Shown piece after piece: positions 1 to 6,347 of a stretch of DNA of 64,000 nucleotides; position 1 is the stretch's first letter; each line of letters begins with the position of its first letter. The translations under genes and the position numbers were made by a program. The notes beneath the pieces are model-generated. The model did not search any database, was not told the DNA's origin, and saw only the letters and a program-made list of their open reading frames with translations. Origin of the DNA: Pantanalinema rosaneae (lineage in GTDB: Bacteria > Cyanobacteriota > Cyanobacteriia > Leptolyngbyales > Leptolyngbyaceae); contig NZ_JBLZFZ010000034.1 in NCBI RefSeq assembly GCF_050753385.1, positions 1 through 64,000 on the forward strand. The letters run 5' to 3'.

Positions 1-31
1 GTCGGCAGCGTCAGATGTGTATAAGAGACAG
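1..31 (+). other. Untrimmed Nextera/Tn5 sequencing adapter
   Basis: The first 31 bases match the Illumina Nextera read-1 adapter lacking its first two bases. They end in the 19-bp Tn5 mosaic end AGATGTGTATAAGAGACAG. This is library-preparation sequence and not genome, so position 1 is an assembly contig end. The coding part of the neighbouring aroF gene is not touched. Confidence 0.97.
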
Positions 32-65
32 CTCCCCATCTCCCCATCTCCCCATCTCCCTCTCC
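32..65. repeat. Polypyrimidine CTCCCCAT repeat at contig end
   Basis: Tandem copies of an 8-base unit CTCCCCAT degenerate into CTCCC next to the adapter. Similar pyrimidine-rich tracts occur at 7192-7230, 45972-46024 and 46745-46803. The contig probably broke here because the repeat is dispersed in the genome. Confidence 0.8.
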
Positions 66-914
66 CTAACACACCACCAATTCTTTAGAGCTAAGGATCT
101 GCCGATCGATCGCTGTCGCAATAGGTTCCAGACTTTGAACTAAATCTGCCATAGCCGACAGAGATAGAGCTTGACGAGCATCGGAGACGGAACGATCGGG
201 GTCAGGATGGCATTCAATGATCAAGCCATCAGCACCACAGGCAATCGCGGCTCTTGCCAGATCGGCAACCAATTCCCGTTTGCCAGCGGCATGGCTCGGA
301 TCAACAATCACCGGTAGATGGGTTAACTGCCTCAGGGCAACGACTGCCCCCAAGTCCAACACATTGCGAGTGTAGGAATCGAAACTGCGAATGCCCCGTT
401 CACACAACACCACATTCGGGTTGCCGTGACTCAGAATATATTCAGCCGCCATGACAAATTCTTCGATCGTGGCCGCTAACCCTCGCTTCAATAAAATCGG
501 TTTATGGGTACGACCTAGCGCCTTGAGTAATTCAAAATTTTGCATGTTGCGGCTACCCACTTGCAGCATATCGGCATAGGCAGCTACAGTTTCAATCTGG
601 TCGATCGCCATCACTTCGGTCACTACGGGCAACCCAAACTGTTCCCGTACCGATGCCAGAATCCGTAAGCCATCAATCCCCGCTCCCTGGAAAGCATAGG
701 GAGAGGTGCGCGGCTTATATACCCCCCCTCGCAGGGCAGATACAGAAACGGTCGAGAGGGATCGAGCCACTTGCTCCATTTGATCCAAACTCTCGACCGT
801 ACAGGGGCCCCCAATCACAACGATGGTTCGACCACCGATCGTCACCTGGGGAGATAACTGAATTGACGATCGATGCTGAGGATGGGATTTAAGGGTCAAT
901 TTAGCGTCCAACAC
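66..914 (-). CDS. aroF: 3-deoxy-7-phosphoheptulonate (DAHP) synthase, type I, short form
   Basis: Condenses phosphoenolpyruvate and erythrose 4-phosphate to DAHP, the first step of the shikimate pathway to Phe, Tyr and Trp. The protein is about 282 residues with the family motifs GGPCTVES, KPRTSPYAFQG, DPSHAAGKRE and ECHPDP in the expected order. It lacks an obvious N-terminal ACT-type feedback domain. The start chosen is GTG at 914 (V-L-D-A-K). An AGGAG ribosome site lies 8 bases upstream, and cyanobacterial homologues begin near D-A-K-L. The ATG at 965 would extend the protein by 17 residues that run back into the terminator hairpin, so it is unlikely. Upstream lie two leader peptides rich in aromatic codons and two terminators, suggesting control by attenuation. 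Identity is certain; the start is likely. Confidence 0.95.
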   Translation of the reverse strand: MLDAKLTLKSHPQHRSSIQLSPQVTIGGRTIVVIGGPCTVESLDQMEQVARSLSTVSVSALRGGVYKPRTSPYAFQGAGIDGLRILASVREQFGLPVVTEVMAIDQIETVAAYADMLQVGSRNMQNFELLKALGRTHKPILLKRGLAATIEEFVMAAEYILSHGNPNVVLCERGIRSFDSYTRNVLDLGAVVALRQLTHLPVIVDPSHAAGKRELVADLARAAIACGADGLIIECHPDPDRSVSDARQALSLSAMADLVQSLEPIATAIDRQILSSKELVVC

Positions 915-963
915 TTGGGTAACTCCTGAAATTAATACAGTGCAATGGAACAAAGGAAGCAAC

Positions 964-995
964 AAAAAAGCCCGGAACTTAGAGGCTCCGGGCTT
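964..995 (-). terminator. Intrinsic terminator of aroF attenuator 2
   Basis: On the minus strand a perfect 9-bp stem, AAGCCCGGA (995-987) with TCCGGGCTT (976-968), is followed by a run of six U. It lies about 50 bases before the aroF start, inside its 5' leader, so it can only act as a conditional terminator for aroF. Its 5' arm is shared with the antiterminator at 985-1028. Confidence 0.85.
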
Positions 996-1028
996 GACAA
1001 ATCACGATGTGACAAACCTACCCGGAAC
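985..1028 (-). promoter_or_regulatory. Antiterminator of aroF attenuator 2
   Basis: Minus-strand GTTCCGGG (1028-1021) can pair over 8 bp, with one G-U, with CCCGGAGC (992-985). This uses the 5' arm of the terminator at 964-995. The same octamer GTTCCGGG recurs as the terminator's 3' arm, so the two hairpins exclude each other. The upstream arm is the last codons of leader peptide 2. A ribosome reaching the stop codon would cover it and favour termination; a ribosome stalled on the aromatic codons would leave it free. Confidence 0.7.
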
Positions 1029-1083
1029 ATGCTCTGGGCCAAAACGTAAAGCTATAAAACCAACTGCCAGCGATCGTCATCAT
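1018..1083 (-). CDS. Aromatic-rich leader peptide 2 of aroF
   Basis: A 21-codon reading frame starts ATG-ATG at 1083/1080 and ends with TAG at 1018-1020. Residues 8-15 read W-F-Y-S-F-T-F-W, so six of eight are aromatic (codons TGG, TTT, TAT, TTT, TTT, TGG). The stop codon lies directly against the antiterminator arm at 1021-1028, and the terminator follows 23 bases later. This is the layout of a ribosome-mediated attenuator leader as in trp and phe operons, here before a DAHP synthase. The ribosome-binding site is weak (AGG about 10 bases upstream). The peptide itself is probably not functional; its translation speed would be the signal. The role is inferred from layout. Confidence 0.75.
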   Translation of the reverse strand: MMTIAGSWFYSFTFWPRACSG

Positions 1084-1111
1084 AATTACTAGACCTAGTT
1101 GACTAAAAACT

Positions 1112-1139
1112 AAAAAGCCGCAGACCTAATGCTGCGGCT
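1112..1139 (-). terminator. Intrinsic terminator of aroF attenuator 1
   Basis: Minus-strand AGCCGCAG (1139-1132) pairs with CTGCGGCT (1123-1116) in a perfect 8-bp stem followed by five U. It lies between leader peptides 1 and 2. The first four bases of its 5' arm (AGCC) are also part of the alternative 13-bp antiterminator at 1136-1184. Confidence 0.8.
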
Positions 1140-1184
1140 CACCTGGAGAATGCCATGTTGAAGGACATTCACTCCAGGTGAACC
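1136..1184 (-). promoter_or_regulatory. Antiterminator of aroF attenuator 1
   Basis: Minus-strand GGTTCACCTGGAG (1184-1172) pairs over 13 bp (one G-U) with CTCCAGGTGAGCC (1148-1136). Four more inner pairs form beyond a 2-base bulge. Forming it removes AGCC from the 5' arm of terminator 1. The upstream arm is made of the last four codons of leader peptide 1, so a ribosome completing the peptide would block it. This mirrors attenuator 2. Confidence 0.7.
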
Positions 1185-1225
1185 GTGGTAAACCAAAAAT
1201 AACCATAGTTAGGGCAGTGCAGCAT
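1169..1225 (-). CDS. Aromatic-rich leader peptide 1 of aroF
   Basis: An 18-codon frame runs from ATG at 1225 to TGA at 1169-1171. Residues 6-12 read N-Y-G-Y-F-W-F: five of seven are Tyr, Phe or Trp. The stop codon directly follows the 5' arm of the antiterminator at 1172-1184, and an intrinsic terminator follows. With leader peptide 2 it makes two consecutive attenuator modules before aroF, with different aromatic mixes (2 Tyr, 2 Phe, 1 Trp here; 2 Trp, 3 Phe, 1 Tyr in the second). No clear Shine-Dalgarno sequence is visible. The role is inferred from the layout. Confidence 0.7.
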   Translation of the reverse strand: MLHCPNYGYFWFTTVHLE

Positions 1226-1261
1226 GATACAACCGCTAGATTTGCAATGAAGTTAAGTTGA

Positions 1262-1290
1262 ACCTAACAGAGAACATTTTGATTCGTCAA
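1262..1290 (-). promoter_or_regulatory. Candidate promoter of the aroF leader
   Basis: Minus-strand TTGACG (1290-1285) is a good -35 match. A 17-base spacer leads to TTAGGT (1267-1262), a poor -10. The start site would fall near 1255, about 30 bases before leader peptide 1. The -35 and spacing are good, the -10 is not. Confidence 0.35.
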
Positions 1291-2012
1291 CTACTTTATT
1301 GGGTGAATGTTAGCTCGCGACTAAACAGTTCTTTGACCAATGTATCTTGTTTAACATAAGCTCACCCTACCTATGCCAATTGCAGCAAATAGGAATATTG
1401 CCGTTAAAGCAGGTTCAAAGTGGCTGTTAATCAGTTCACTGGAAAGTCACATTCCTGATTTCCCAATTAACTAACCTCTAGCCAAATCAATACAAGTTAC
1501 AAATTACACAAATTATTCATCCAATTTACTGAAATCTTTATCACCCCGGTAGAGGAGGTATGGGAATATGTAACTCATTCAGTAGATACTCAAAGTTTCC
1601 GGAACAGTAGAGGTTGTGGAGGTAAATTAAGTCATCCATCACCAACTCATGCGATCGTAGGAAGCCATTCCCCACATCAGTATGTGAAGAATAGGTGAAA
1701 TCTTGCTAGTCGGGCAGAGAGTGGTTCAGTACTATTCCCTAGACCACGCCATCACTCAGCTTTGTGGGCAGAACCCTGACTTCATTTTTTGCCAGATCAA
1801 TCGAATCCTGATCAAATCTGACAAACTTCACCCCTGTGATTTGACCAATTGAGTCGCCAGAATCCTTACCATGCTACCCGGCATTTTAGATAGTGGGTCA
1901 AGGATATTTTTAAGCTTGATTCAGCATAATTTCATAAAAATTCAGTATATATACTGTTCAAATTCCCTTGAAGAGAATACAATGAGGGGTATAGAGGTCC
2001 TTTTTGGCTCCC
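1291..2012. other. Intergenic region, no gene seen
   Basis: About 720 bases between the aroF leader promoter and the small exported protein gene. No open frame with coding character, tRNA, repeat array or strong terminator is seen. The last 100 bases are AT-rich (ATATATAC around 1945-1955) and probably hold the promoter of the gene at 2013. Confidence 0.6.
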
Positions 2013-2231
2013 ATGAGTACTTTTTCTCAGGCACTCTGCGTGATATCTGTAGTGATTGGTGTTCAAGCCATGACATCATCAGGAGTGTTGGCGTTTGAGC
2101 TAGCGGGAGCTTGGCGTTACACTTCAGTCGATCGCAGTGAACTAACCAACGCTACGCAAGAATATACTCCACCGGAACAGGGAGCAGGGTCAGGGAGCCC
2201 AAATAGTTCAACAGGGACAGGAACTCGTTAA
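2013..2231 (+). CDS. Small putative exported protein
   Basis: A 72-residue frame that I do not recognise. Residues 1-29 form a hydrophobic stretch (V-I-S-V-V-I-G-V, ending S-G-V-L-A-F) compatible with a signal peptide cleaved near A-F. The remainder is polar, ending in a Gly/Ser/Thr/Pro-rich tail. ATG at 2013 is used rather than the in-frame TTG at 2004; an AGAGG lies 15 bases upstream, a long spacing. A terminator on the same strand follows at 2287-2321, which supports a real transcription unit. It converges on petA. Confidence 0.45.
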   Translation: MSTFSQALCVISVVIGVQAMTSSGVLAFELAGAWRYTSVDRSELTNATQEYTPPEQGAGSGSPNSSTGTGTR

Positions 2232-2286
2232 AGTCGCTTCGGATGTTGGCGACCTGGTTGACGGATTTGCAAGGAAATTGAGGTGC

Positions 2287-2321
2287 AGGGTGAGTTCTGT
2301 CGCTGGCTCACCCTTTGTTTT
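2287..2321 (+). terminator. Intrinsic terminator after the small exported protein
   Basis: AGGGTGAG (2287-2294) pairs with CTCACCCT (2307-2314), followed by TTGTTTT. It faces the petA terminator 40 bases further on. Confidence 0.75.
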
Positions 2322-2361
2322 GGCTGAAACGACTGCCCGGAGCTACATCTACCGACATAAC

Positions 2362-2391
2362 AAAAACAGGGTAGGAACGCCCCCTACCCTG
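2362..2391 (-). terminator. Intrinsic terminator of petCA
   Basis: Minus-strand CAGGGTAGG (2391-2383) pairs with CCTACCCTG (2375-2367) and is followed by five U. It lies 25 bases after the petA stop codon. Confidence 0.85.
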
Positions 2392-2415
2392 TCGTCCAAT
2401 CAATGGCTAATCCAG

Positions 2416-3399
2416 TTAGAATTCCATTTCGGCGGCTTGGACTCGCTCAATTTGTTTCTTCTTCAGAACCAGCATGATTTGGGAAATAACCACGATCGCG
2501 AAGAATGCCAGTAGTCCAGCAATCCGGTTGGGGCTTTGCAGCACAATTTCCGCATCGACTTGACCAAAACCACCCACGTTAGGATTAACGGTTAAGGCAT
2601 CGCCAGCTTTTACCTCTTGCCCCTCTGCCACCATTAGTTCTGGGCCCGGAGGAACGGTGTCAACGACAGTGCTACCATCCGCCGTTTGAATGGTGACTTC
2701 ATAACCACCATCTTCTGGCTTAGTGATCTGGCTGATTTGACCGGCCGCAGAGGCGTTGAAGACAGCGTTATTGCTCTTTTCACCATTGGGGTAAACCTGA
2801 CCGCGACCCCGGTTGCCACCGACATGGACAGAATACTTACCAAAGTGAATGGATTTATCCTGGTTCGGATCGGGGGAGAGAATCGGGAACACAATTTCCT
2901 GGTACTGCTCACCGGGCAGTGGACCAACAACGATGATATTTTCTTGATCTTCGCTATAGGGCTGGTAATAAAGGTCTTGCACCTTTTCTTGTAATTCCTC
3001 AGGAATCCGATCTTCTGGTGCCAGTTTGAAGCCTTCCGGCAGCATCACAACAGCACCAACATTTAACGGTCCTTTCTCACCATTGCCCACAACTTGCTGA
3101 ACGCTGGTATCGTAGGGAATTTTCACCACCGCTTCAAAAACCGTATCAGGCAGAACGGCTTGAGGCACTTCAACTTCGGTGGGTTTAGCTGCCAGGTGGC
3201 AGTTCGCGCAAACAATCCGTCCGGTTGCTTCCCGAGGATTTTTGTAAGCCTGTTGAGCAAAAACCGGATAAGCCGCCGCAGCTTGGGGGAAGGCAAAGTT
3301 TCCCGCTAGAAAAACGGTGATTGCCACGATCGCCATTAACGCAGGCTTAAACGCGATCGCCGGACGGCGGAATAGCAGGGATAAAGAAAAATTTCTCAT
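2416..3399 (-). CDS. petA: Apocytochrome f of the cytochrome b6f complex
   Basis: Cytochrome f carries electrons from the Rieske protein to plastocyanin or cytochrome c6 in the thylakoid lumen. The precursor is 327 residues. The N-terminal signal sequence (about residues 1-43) is followed by the mature start Y-P-V-F-A-Q-Q, whose tyrosine amine is a heme ligand. The heme attachment motif C-A-N-C-H and the long beta-rich luminal domain follow. One C-terminal membrane anchor (about 290-312) ends in a short stromal tail with K-K-K. It lies 46 bases after petC on the same strand, the usual cyanobacterial petCA operon. Confidence 0.98.
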   Translation of the reverse strand: MRNFSLSLLFRRPAIAFKPALMAIVAITVFLAGNFAFPQAAAAYPVFAQQAYKNPREATGRIVCANCHLAAKPTEVEVPQAVLPDTVFEAVVKIPYDTSVQQVVGNGEKGPLNVGAVVMLPEGFKLAPEDRIPEELQEKVQDLYYQPYSEDQENIIVVGPLPGEQYQEIVFPILSPDPNQDKSIHFGKYSVHVGGNRGRGQVYPNGEKSNNAVFNASAAGQISQITKPEDGGYEVTIQTADGSTVVDTVPPGPELMVAEGQEVKAGDALTVNPNVGGFGQVDAEIVLQSPNRIAGLLAFFAIVVISQIMLVLKKKQIERVQAAEMEF

Positions 3400-3445
3400 T
3401 TGGGTGCAGTGTCTCAGTAGCCAATTAGGATCAGCGAATCGGCGC

Positions 3446-3985
3446 TTATGCCCACCAGGGATCTTCGCCGGTACGGAAGTCAGTTTCAGTCCAGTTCGTA
3501 AAGTTCACCTTGTCGTCGGCAATGGTGGCATGAACCAGTGCCAGAGACAGAGGAGCCGGACCCCGCACAACCTTTCCTTCGCTGTTGTACTGGGAGCCGT
3601 GGCAAGGACACATAAATTTGTTCTCAGCCGCATTCCAGGGCACGACACAGCCCAGGTGGGTACAAACCGCGTTAATGCCAAAGTCAGCGATCGATTTGTC
3701 CTCTTTGACCACAATGTACGTGGGGTCCCCTTTCAGCCCTTGAGCTAACACATGATCTCCCGCGTTATGGCTTGCCAGGAAATCGCTCACGAGGACATCA
3801 TTTCCCAACGCATCTTTGGCAGTCACACCGCCACCAGCACCACCAGAAGAGGGAGGAATGAAATACTTGACTACGGGATACAGGGCTCCGAGGGCTGTCC
3901 CCGTAATGGCACCGAAGGTGAGTAAGTTCATGAATTGGCGACGACCCATATCAGGTACGTCGGAGGATCCAGAAAGTTGAGTCAT
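3446..3985 (-). CDS. petC: Rieske iron-sulfur protein of cytochrome b6f
   Basis: Accepts electrons from plastoquinol and passes them to cytochrome f. The protein is 179 residues. One N-terminal membrane helix (about 20-42, with an R-R-Q-F-M-N-L twin-arginine-like start) and a Gly-rich hinge precede the luminal domain. The 2Fe-2S ligand motifs C-T-H-L-G-C and C-P-C-H-G-S are both intact. It is the first gene of petCA and is divergent from the DUF3067 gene. Twin-arginine export fits the presence of tatA at 39983. Confidence 0.98.
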   Translation of the reverse strand: MTQLSGSSDVPDMGRRQFMNLLTFGAITGTALGALYPVVKYFIPPSSGGAGGGVTAKDALGNDVLVSDFLASHNAGDHVLAQGLKGDPTYIVVKEDKSIADFGINAVCTHLGCVVPWNAAENKFMCPCHGSQYNSEGKVVRGPAPLSLALVHATIADDKVNFTNWTETDFRTGEDPWWA

Positions 3986-4359
3986 GACTAGGTCTAGGTT
4001 CTCTTATGAAGGAGTCTTAGCAAGCACTGGGCAATCGCTCACGATCGTGAGCATGGAATTAAGGCGGCTTAATCCCACAGGTCACCATCTGTTAGATTAA
4101 GGCTCGATCGCAATTCCACCAAGGCAGGTCGCTATGCGAATCGCAAGAACCGCAACAATTTCCTATGGATGCCGTTTGTAGCTTCTATACGGTAAATTAT
4201 TACATTTCGTGTCGCTAGAAATCATAGCTAAGTCCGGATCCCTAAAAGTGATACGAAATATTAAGAGATGGATCCTGCCTGGAGTAGTCCCAATCTGGCA
4301 CGATGGCGATCGTCTGAAACCGTTATGCTGAATTGTGCAAGCAAGTGGCTAGCCCTGTT
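3986..4359. other. Divergent promoter region, petCA and DUF3067 gene
   Basis: About 370 bases without a gene, between two divergently transcribed units. No confident operator or structured RNA is seen. The AT-rich centre (4190-4265) is the likely promoter area. Confidence 0.5.
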
Positions 4360-4674
4360 ATGACCGGACAAGAGTTACGCCAGATCATTCTGAATAAATG
4401 GGGTTACTCCTATGACCTGCAACTACGCCGCATTCAGCGGAAGGTGTTTGTATTGGTGATGTGGAAGTATCTGGAACAGGTATCTTTTCCGATGACAGAA
4501 GCGGAATATTTGGCGCATTTAGATGCCATTGCTAGCTACTTAGTGGCTTGGGACAGTACGGAAACGGTACGCCGATATATTGAACAAACCCGCGATCGTC
4601 CCCGGTTAGGCAAAGCCGTCAGTATTCCTCTAGAGTTGGGCGAACGAGCTTCGGAATGGATTTTAGATGATTAA
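4360..4674 (+). CDS. DUF3067 family protein
   Basis: A 104-residue soluble protein of the cyanobacterial and plastid DUF3067 family, recognisable from M-T-G-Q-E-L-R-Q, W-G-Y-S-Y-D, the M-W-K-Y-L-E-Q core and the R-P-R-L-G-K-A-V-S-I-P-L end. ATG at 4360 is chosen because family members begin M-T-G-x-E-L; the in-frame TTG at 4333 adds nine residues with no support. In cyanobacteria it is commonly found beside petC, as here, which suggests but does not prove a link with the b6f complex. I know of no settled biochemical function. Confidence 0.85.
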   Translation: MTGQELRQIILNKWGYSYDLQLRRIQRKVFVLVMWKYLEQVSFPMTEAEYLAHLDAIASYLVAWDSTETVRRYIEQTRDRPRLGKAVSIPLELGERASEWILDD

Positions 4675-4712
4675 GGTGAGGGCGCAGCATCTATCCCCCG
4701 CCCCAACCAACC

Positions 4713-5795
4713 TTATAGCTGTTTAGGAACAAAGTAGGGCATGCCGAGCGGACGATCGCCAGGGGACAGTGGTCTACCCGGTGCATCTGCCCACACTCCT
4801 AACGGATTAGAGGTTGTTTCTGTATCAAACTCCCCCCAGAACAAGCGTGGAGACGTAGGTTGGTCGGTGGGAATACCAAAACTCGTAGATGTGGCTGGAG
4901 ACACATCCAAGCGAGAGTCCTCCAGCACCGGATTGGCATGAGCCGTCTCGACGGATGCCGCCTTTTGTTCCCGTTCGACCTGCACTACGTTAGCGTAGAG
5001 GTTTGCCAGAATATGTCTGCCTTGACGAGTCATGCCCAGGTAACGAATGCCATCCACCAGATAGGGACTGACGACATGGCGAAAGAACTTGGGATAGCTA
5101 GCCCGCAAGTCGGCAGGATGGTTGTAACCCAGCGCTTGAGTCGTTCCCACTTCCTCGAATTCATAAAACAGGGCAGGAAGTTTGTCCAGATAGCGCGGAT
5201 CACTTAACTGACCAATTAAGTCAGCCGCCCGCGCCAGTCCGGCATAATTCCCCATCTGGCGATATTCCGGTGCATCGGGAACGGGGAAGCGGGTTAGTTC
5301 AATTTGCTGGACGATCGCAGCCACATCAATCAAGGGATGGTGACTGAAGTTTTCCAGCACAAACCGTTTGCTGCGATCGACGTGGTAAGGGGTCAGGCTG
5401 GCATCGGTTGTCCCCGGAGACAGGATAATGACAGCATCATCCACACCAGTAGCAAAGATCCGTTCCGCCGGACAGTCTTGCTGACATACCCCTTTGACAT
5501 AACCGATGTCATGGCACAGAAGCGCAATCATAAACGTTAGCCATTCATGGCAGGTGACATCACCTTCCCGCCGTTGCTTGCCCCGGAGAATTTCCTGCCC
5601 CACTTCGGCTACCAAAATGGTGTGTTCTACGTTGTGGTAAAGCGCATCACTGGTGGCGATTGCCTCTAAGGCGGTGGTCGCTACCCACTCAATTAAGTCA
5701 GCATATTCCGGTTTTTGAACACTGTAAATCTGGCGATAGCCCGCCTGCAAAGACTCGGCACAGCGACGAATTATAAATTCAGTGGGGGTATACAT
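4713..5795 (-). CDS. HD-domain metal-dependent phosphohydrolase-like protein
   Basis: A 360-residue protein resembling the cyanobacterial Npun_R2479-type HD metalloproteins. Metal ligands are visible as Y-H-N-V-E-H (H54, H58) and C-H-D-I-G-Y (H95, D96). A helical domain extends to about residue 270. A low-complexity Ser/Thr/Pro-rich tail follows, with no clear homology. HD proteins of this type often act on nucleotides or cyclic nucleotides, but the substrate here is unknown. The gene is divergent from the TIR-STAND gene across an AT-rich spacer with CRP-like sites. Its start at 5795 is the only good one. Confidence 0.8.
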   Translation of the reverse strand: MYTPTEFIIRRCAESLQAGYRQIYSVQKPEYADLIEWVATTALEAIATSDALYHNVEHTILVAEVGQEILRGKQRREGDVTCHEWLTFMIALLCHDIGYVKGVCQQDCPAERIFATGVDDAVIILSPGTTDASLTPYHVDRSKRFVLENFSHHPLIDVAAIVQQIELTRFPVPDAPEYRQMGNYAGLARAADLIGQLSDPRYLDKLPALFYEFEEVGTTQALGYNHPADLRASYPKFFRHVVSPYLVDGIRYLGMTRQGRHILANLYANVVQVEREQKAASVETAHANPVLEDSRLDVSPATSTSFGIPTDQPTSPRLFWGEFDTETTSNPLGVWADAPGRPLSPGDRPLGMPYFVPKQL

Positions 5796-5937
5796 AATAG
5801 TTTCCTCTAGCCAATCGAAGCACAGTTGAAGCGTTTGCTGCTGGGAGCATCATTTTTAGCAACCGTTCATACTCTTAGCTTCGCGAAAATTTGATTAAAC
5901 GAGAACCAGAAAAGCTCATGAGATTCACGTTATTTAT

Positions 5938-5953
5938 TGTGATCTCGATCAAT
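5938..5953. promoter_or_regulatory. CRP-like operator, site 1
   Basis: TGTGATCTCGATCAAT matches the CRP consensus TGTGATCTAGATCACA at 13 of 16 positions. It lies 143 bases upstream of the HD-protein start. SyCRP1-type regulators of cyanobacteria recognise this class of site. Confidence 0.4.
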
Positions 5954-6111
5954 TAAGCCTGTGATCTAAAAACCTCATAAAAACTCATCTTCTTATAATT
6001 AATTCATAGCTCAGAAAACCTCATCAAAACTACGAAAGATCTACTGATTAATTATATCTACATCCTTAGTATGAGATAATCAGGAGGCTTTTATTTATAT
6101 CGATCGAGATA

Positions 6112-6127
6112 TGTGATCTAGATCAGA
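6112..6127. promoter_or_regulatory. CRP-like operator, site 2
   Basis: TGTGATCTAGATCAGA matches the CRP consensus TGTGATCTAGATCACA at 15 of 16 positions, including the whole central palindrome. It lies 221 bases upstream of the TIR-STAND gene. The site is sequence-based only; no CRP gene lies in the window. Confidence 0.5.
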
Positions 6128-6347
6128 AATGAGTTACTTCAACTTTTTTATAATTAAGGCAGAATAAAGCTTGAAAAGCAGGACTCTCATTGATCGTTTG
6201 TCATTACATAACACTCCCATCTCAATAAAAACTAACCAATGAACCATACTTAGATTAAGTTATTTACTTAACCTTTTACCGATTTAATGGTCAATCTATT
6301 GCAGCCTTATTTTCATCCTGAGAACCGAGGGTTAATTCTGAACTGTT

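Larger units (their letters stand above)
5796..6347. promoter_or_regulatory. AT-rich divergent control region
   Basis: About 550 bases between the HD-protein and TIR-STAND genes, clearly richer in A+T than the flanks. It holds two CRP-like palindromes (5938-5953 and 6112-6127) and a half-site (TGTGATCTA, 5960-5968). There are also three short repeats of the form CCTCAT(A/C)AAAACT near 5973-6032. No gene is seen. Confidence 0.55.

Noticed and set aside
13..31. Tn5 mosaic end as a genomic transposon end
   Set aside because: It is part of a longer exact adapter match at the contig edge, so it is library sequence.
3317..3748. 143-residue plus-strand frame across petC/petA
   Set aside because: It lies antisense to two certain genes and is a shadow of their codon pattern.
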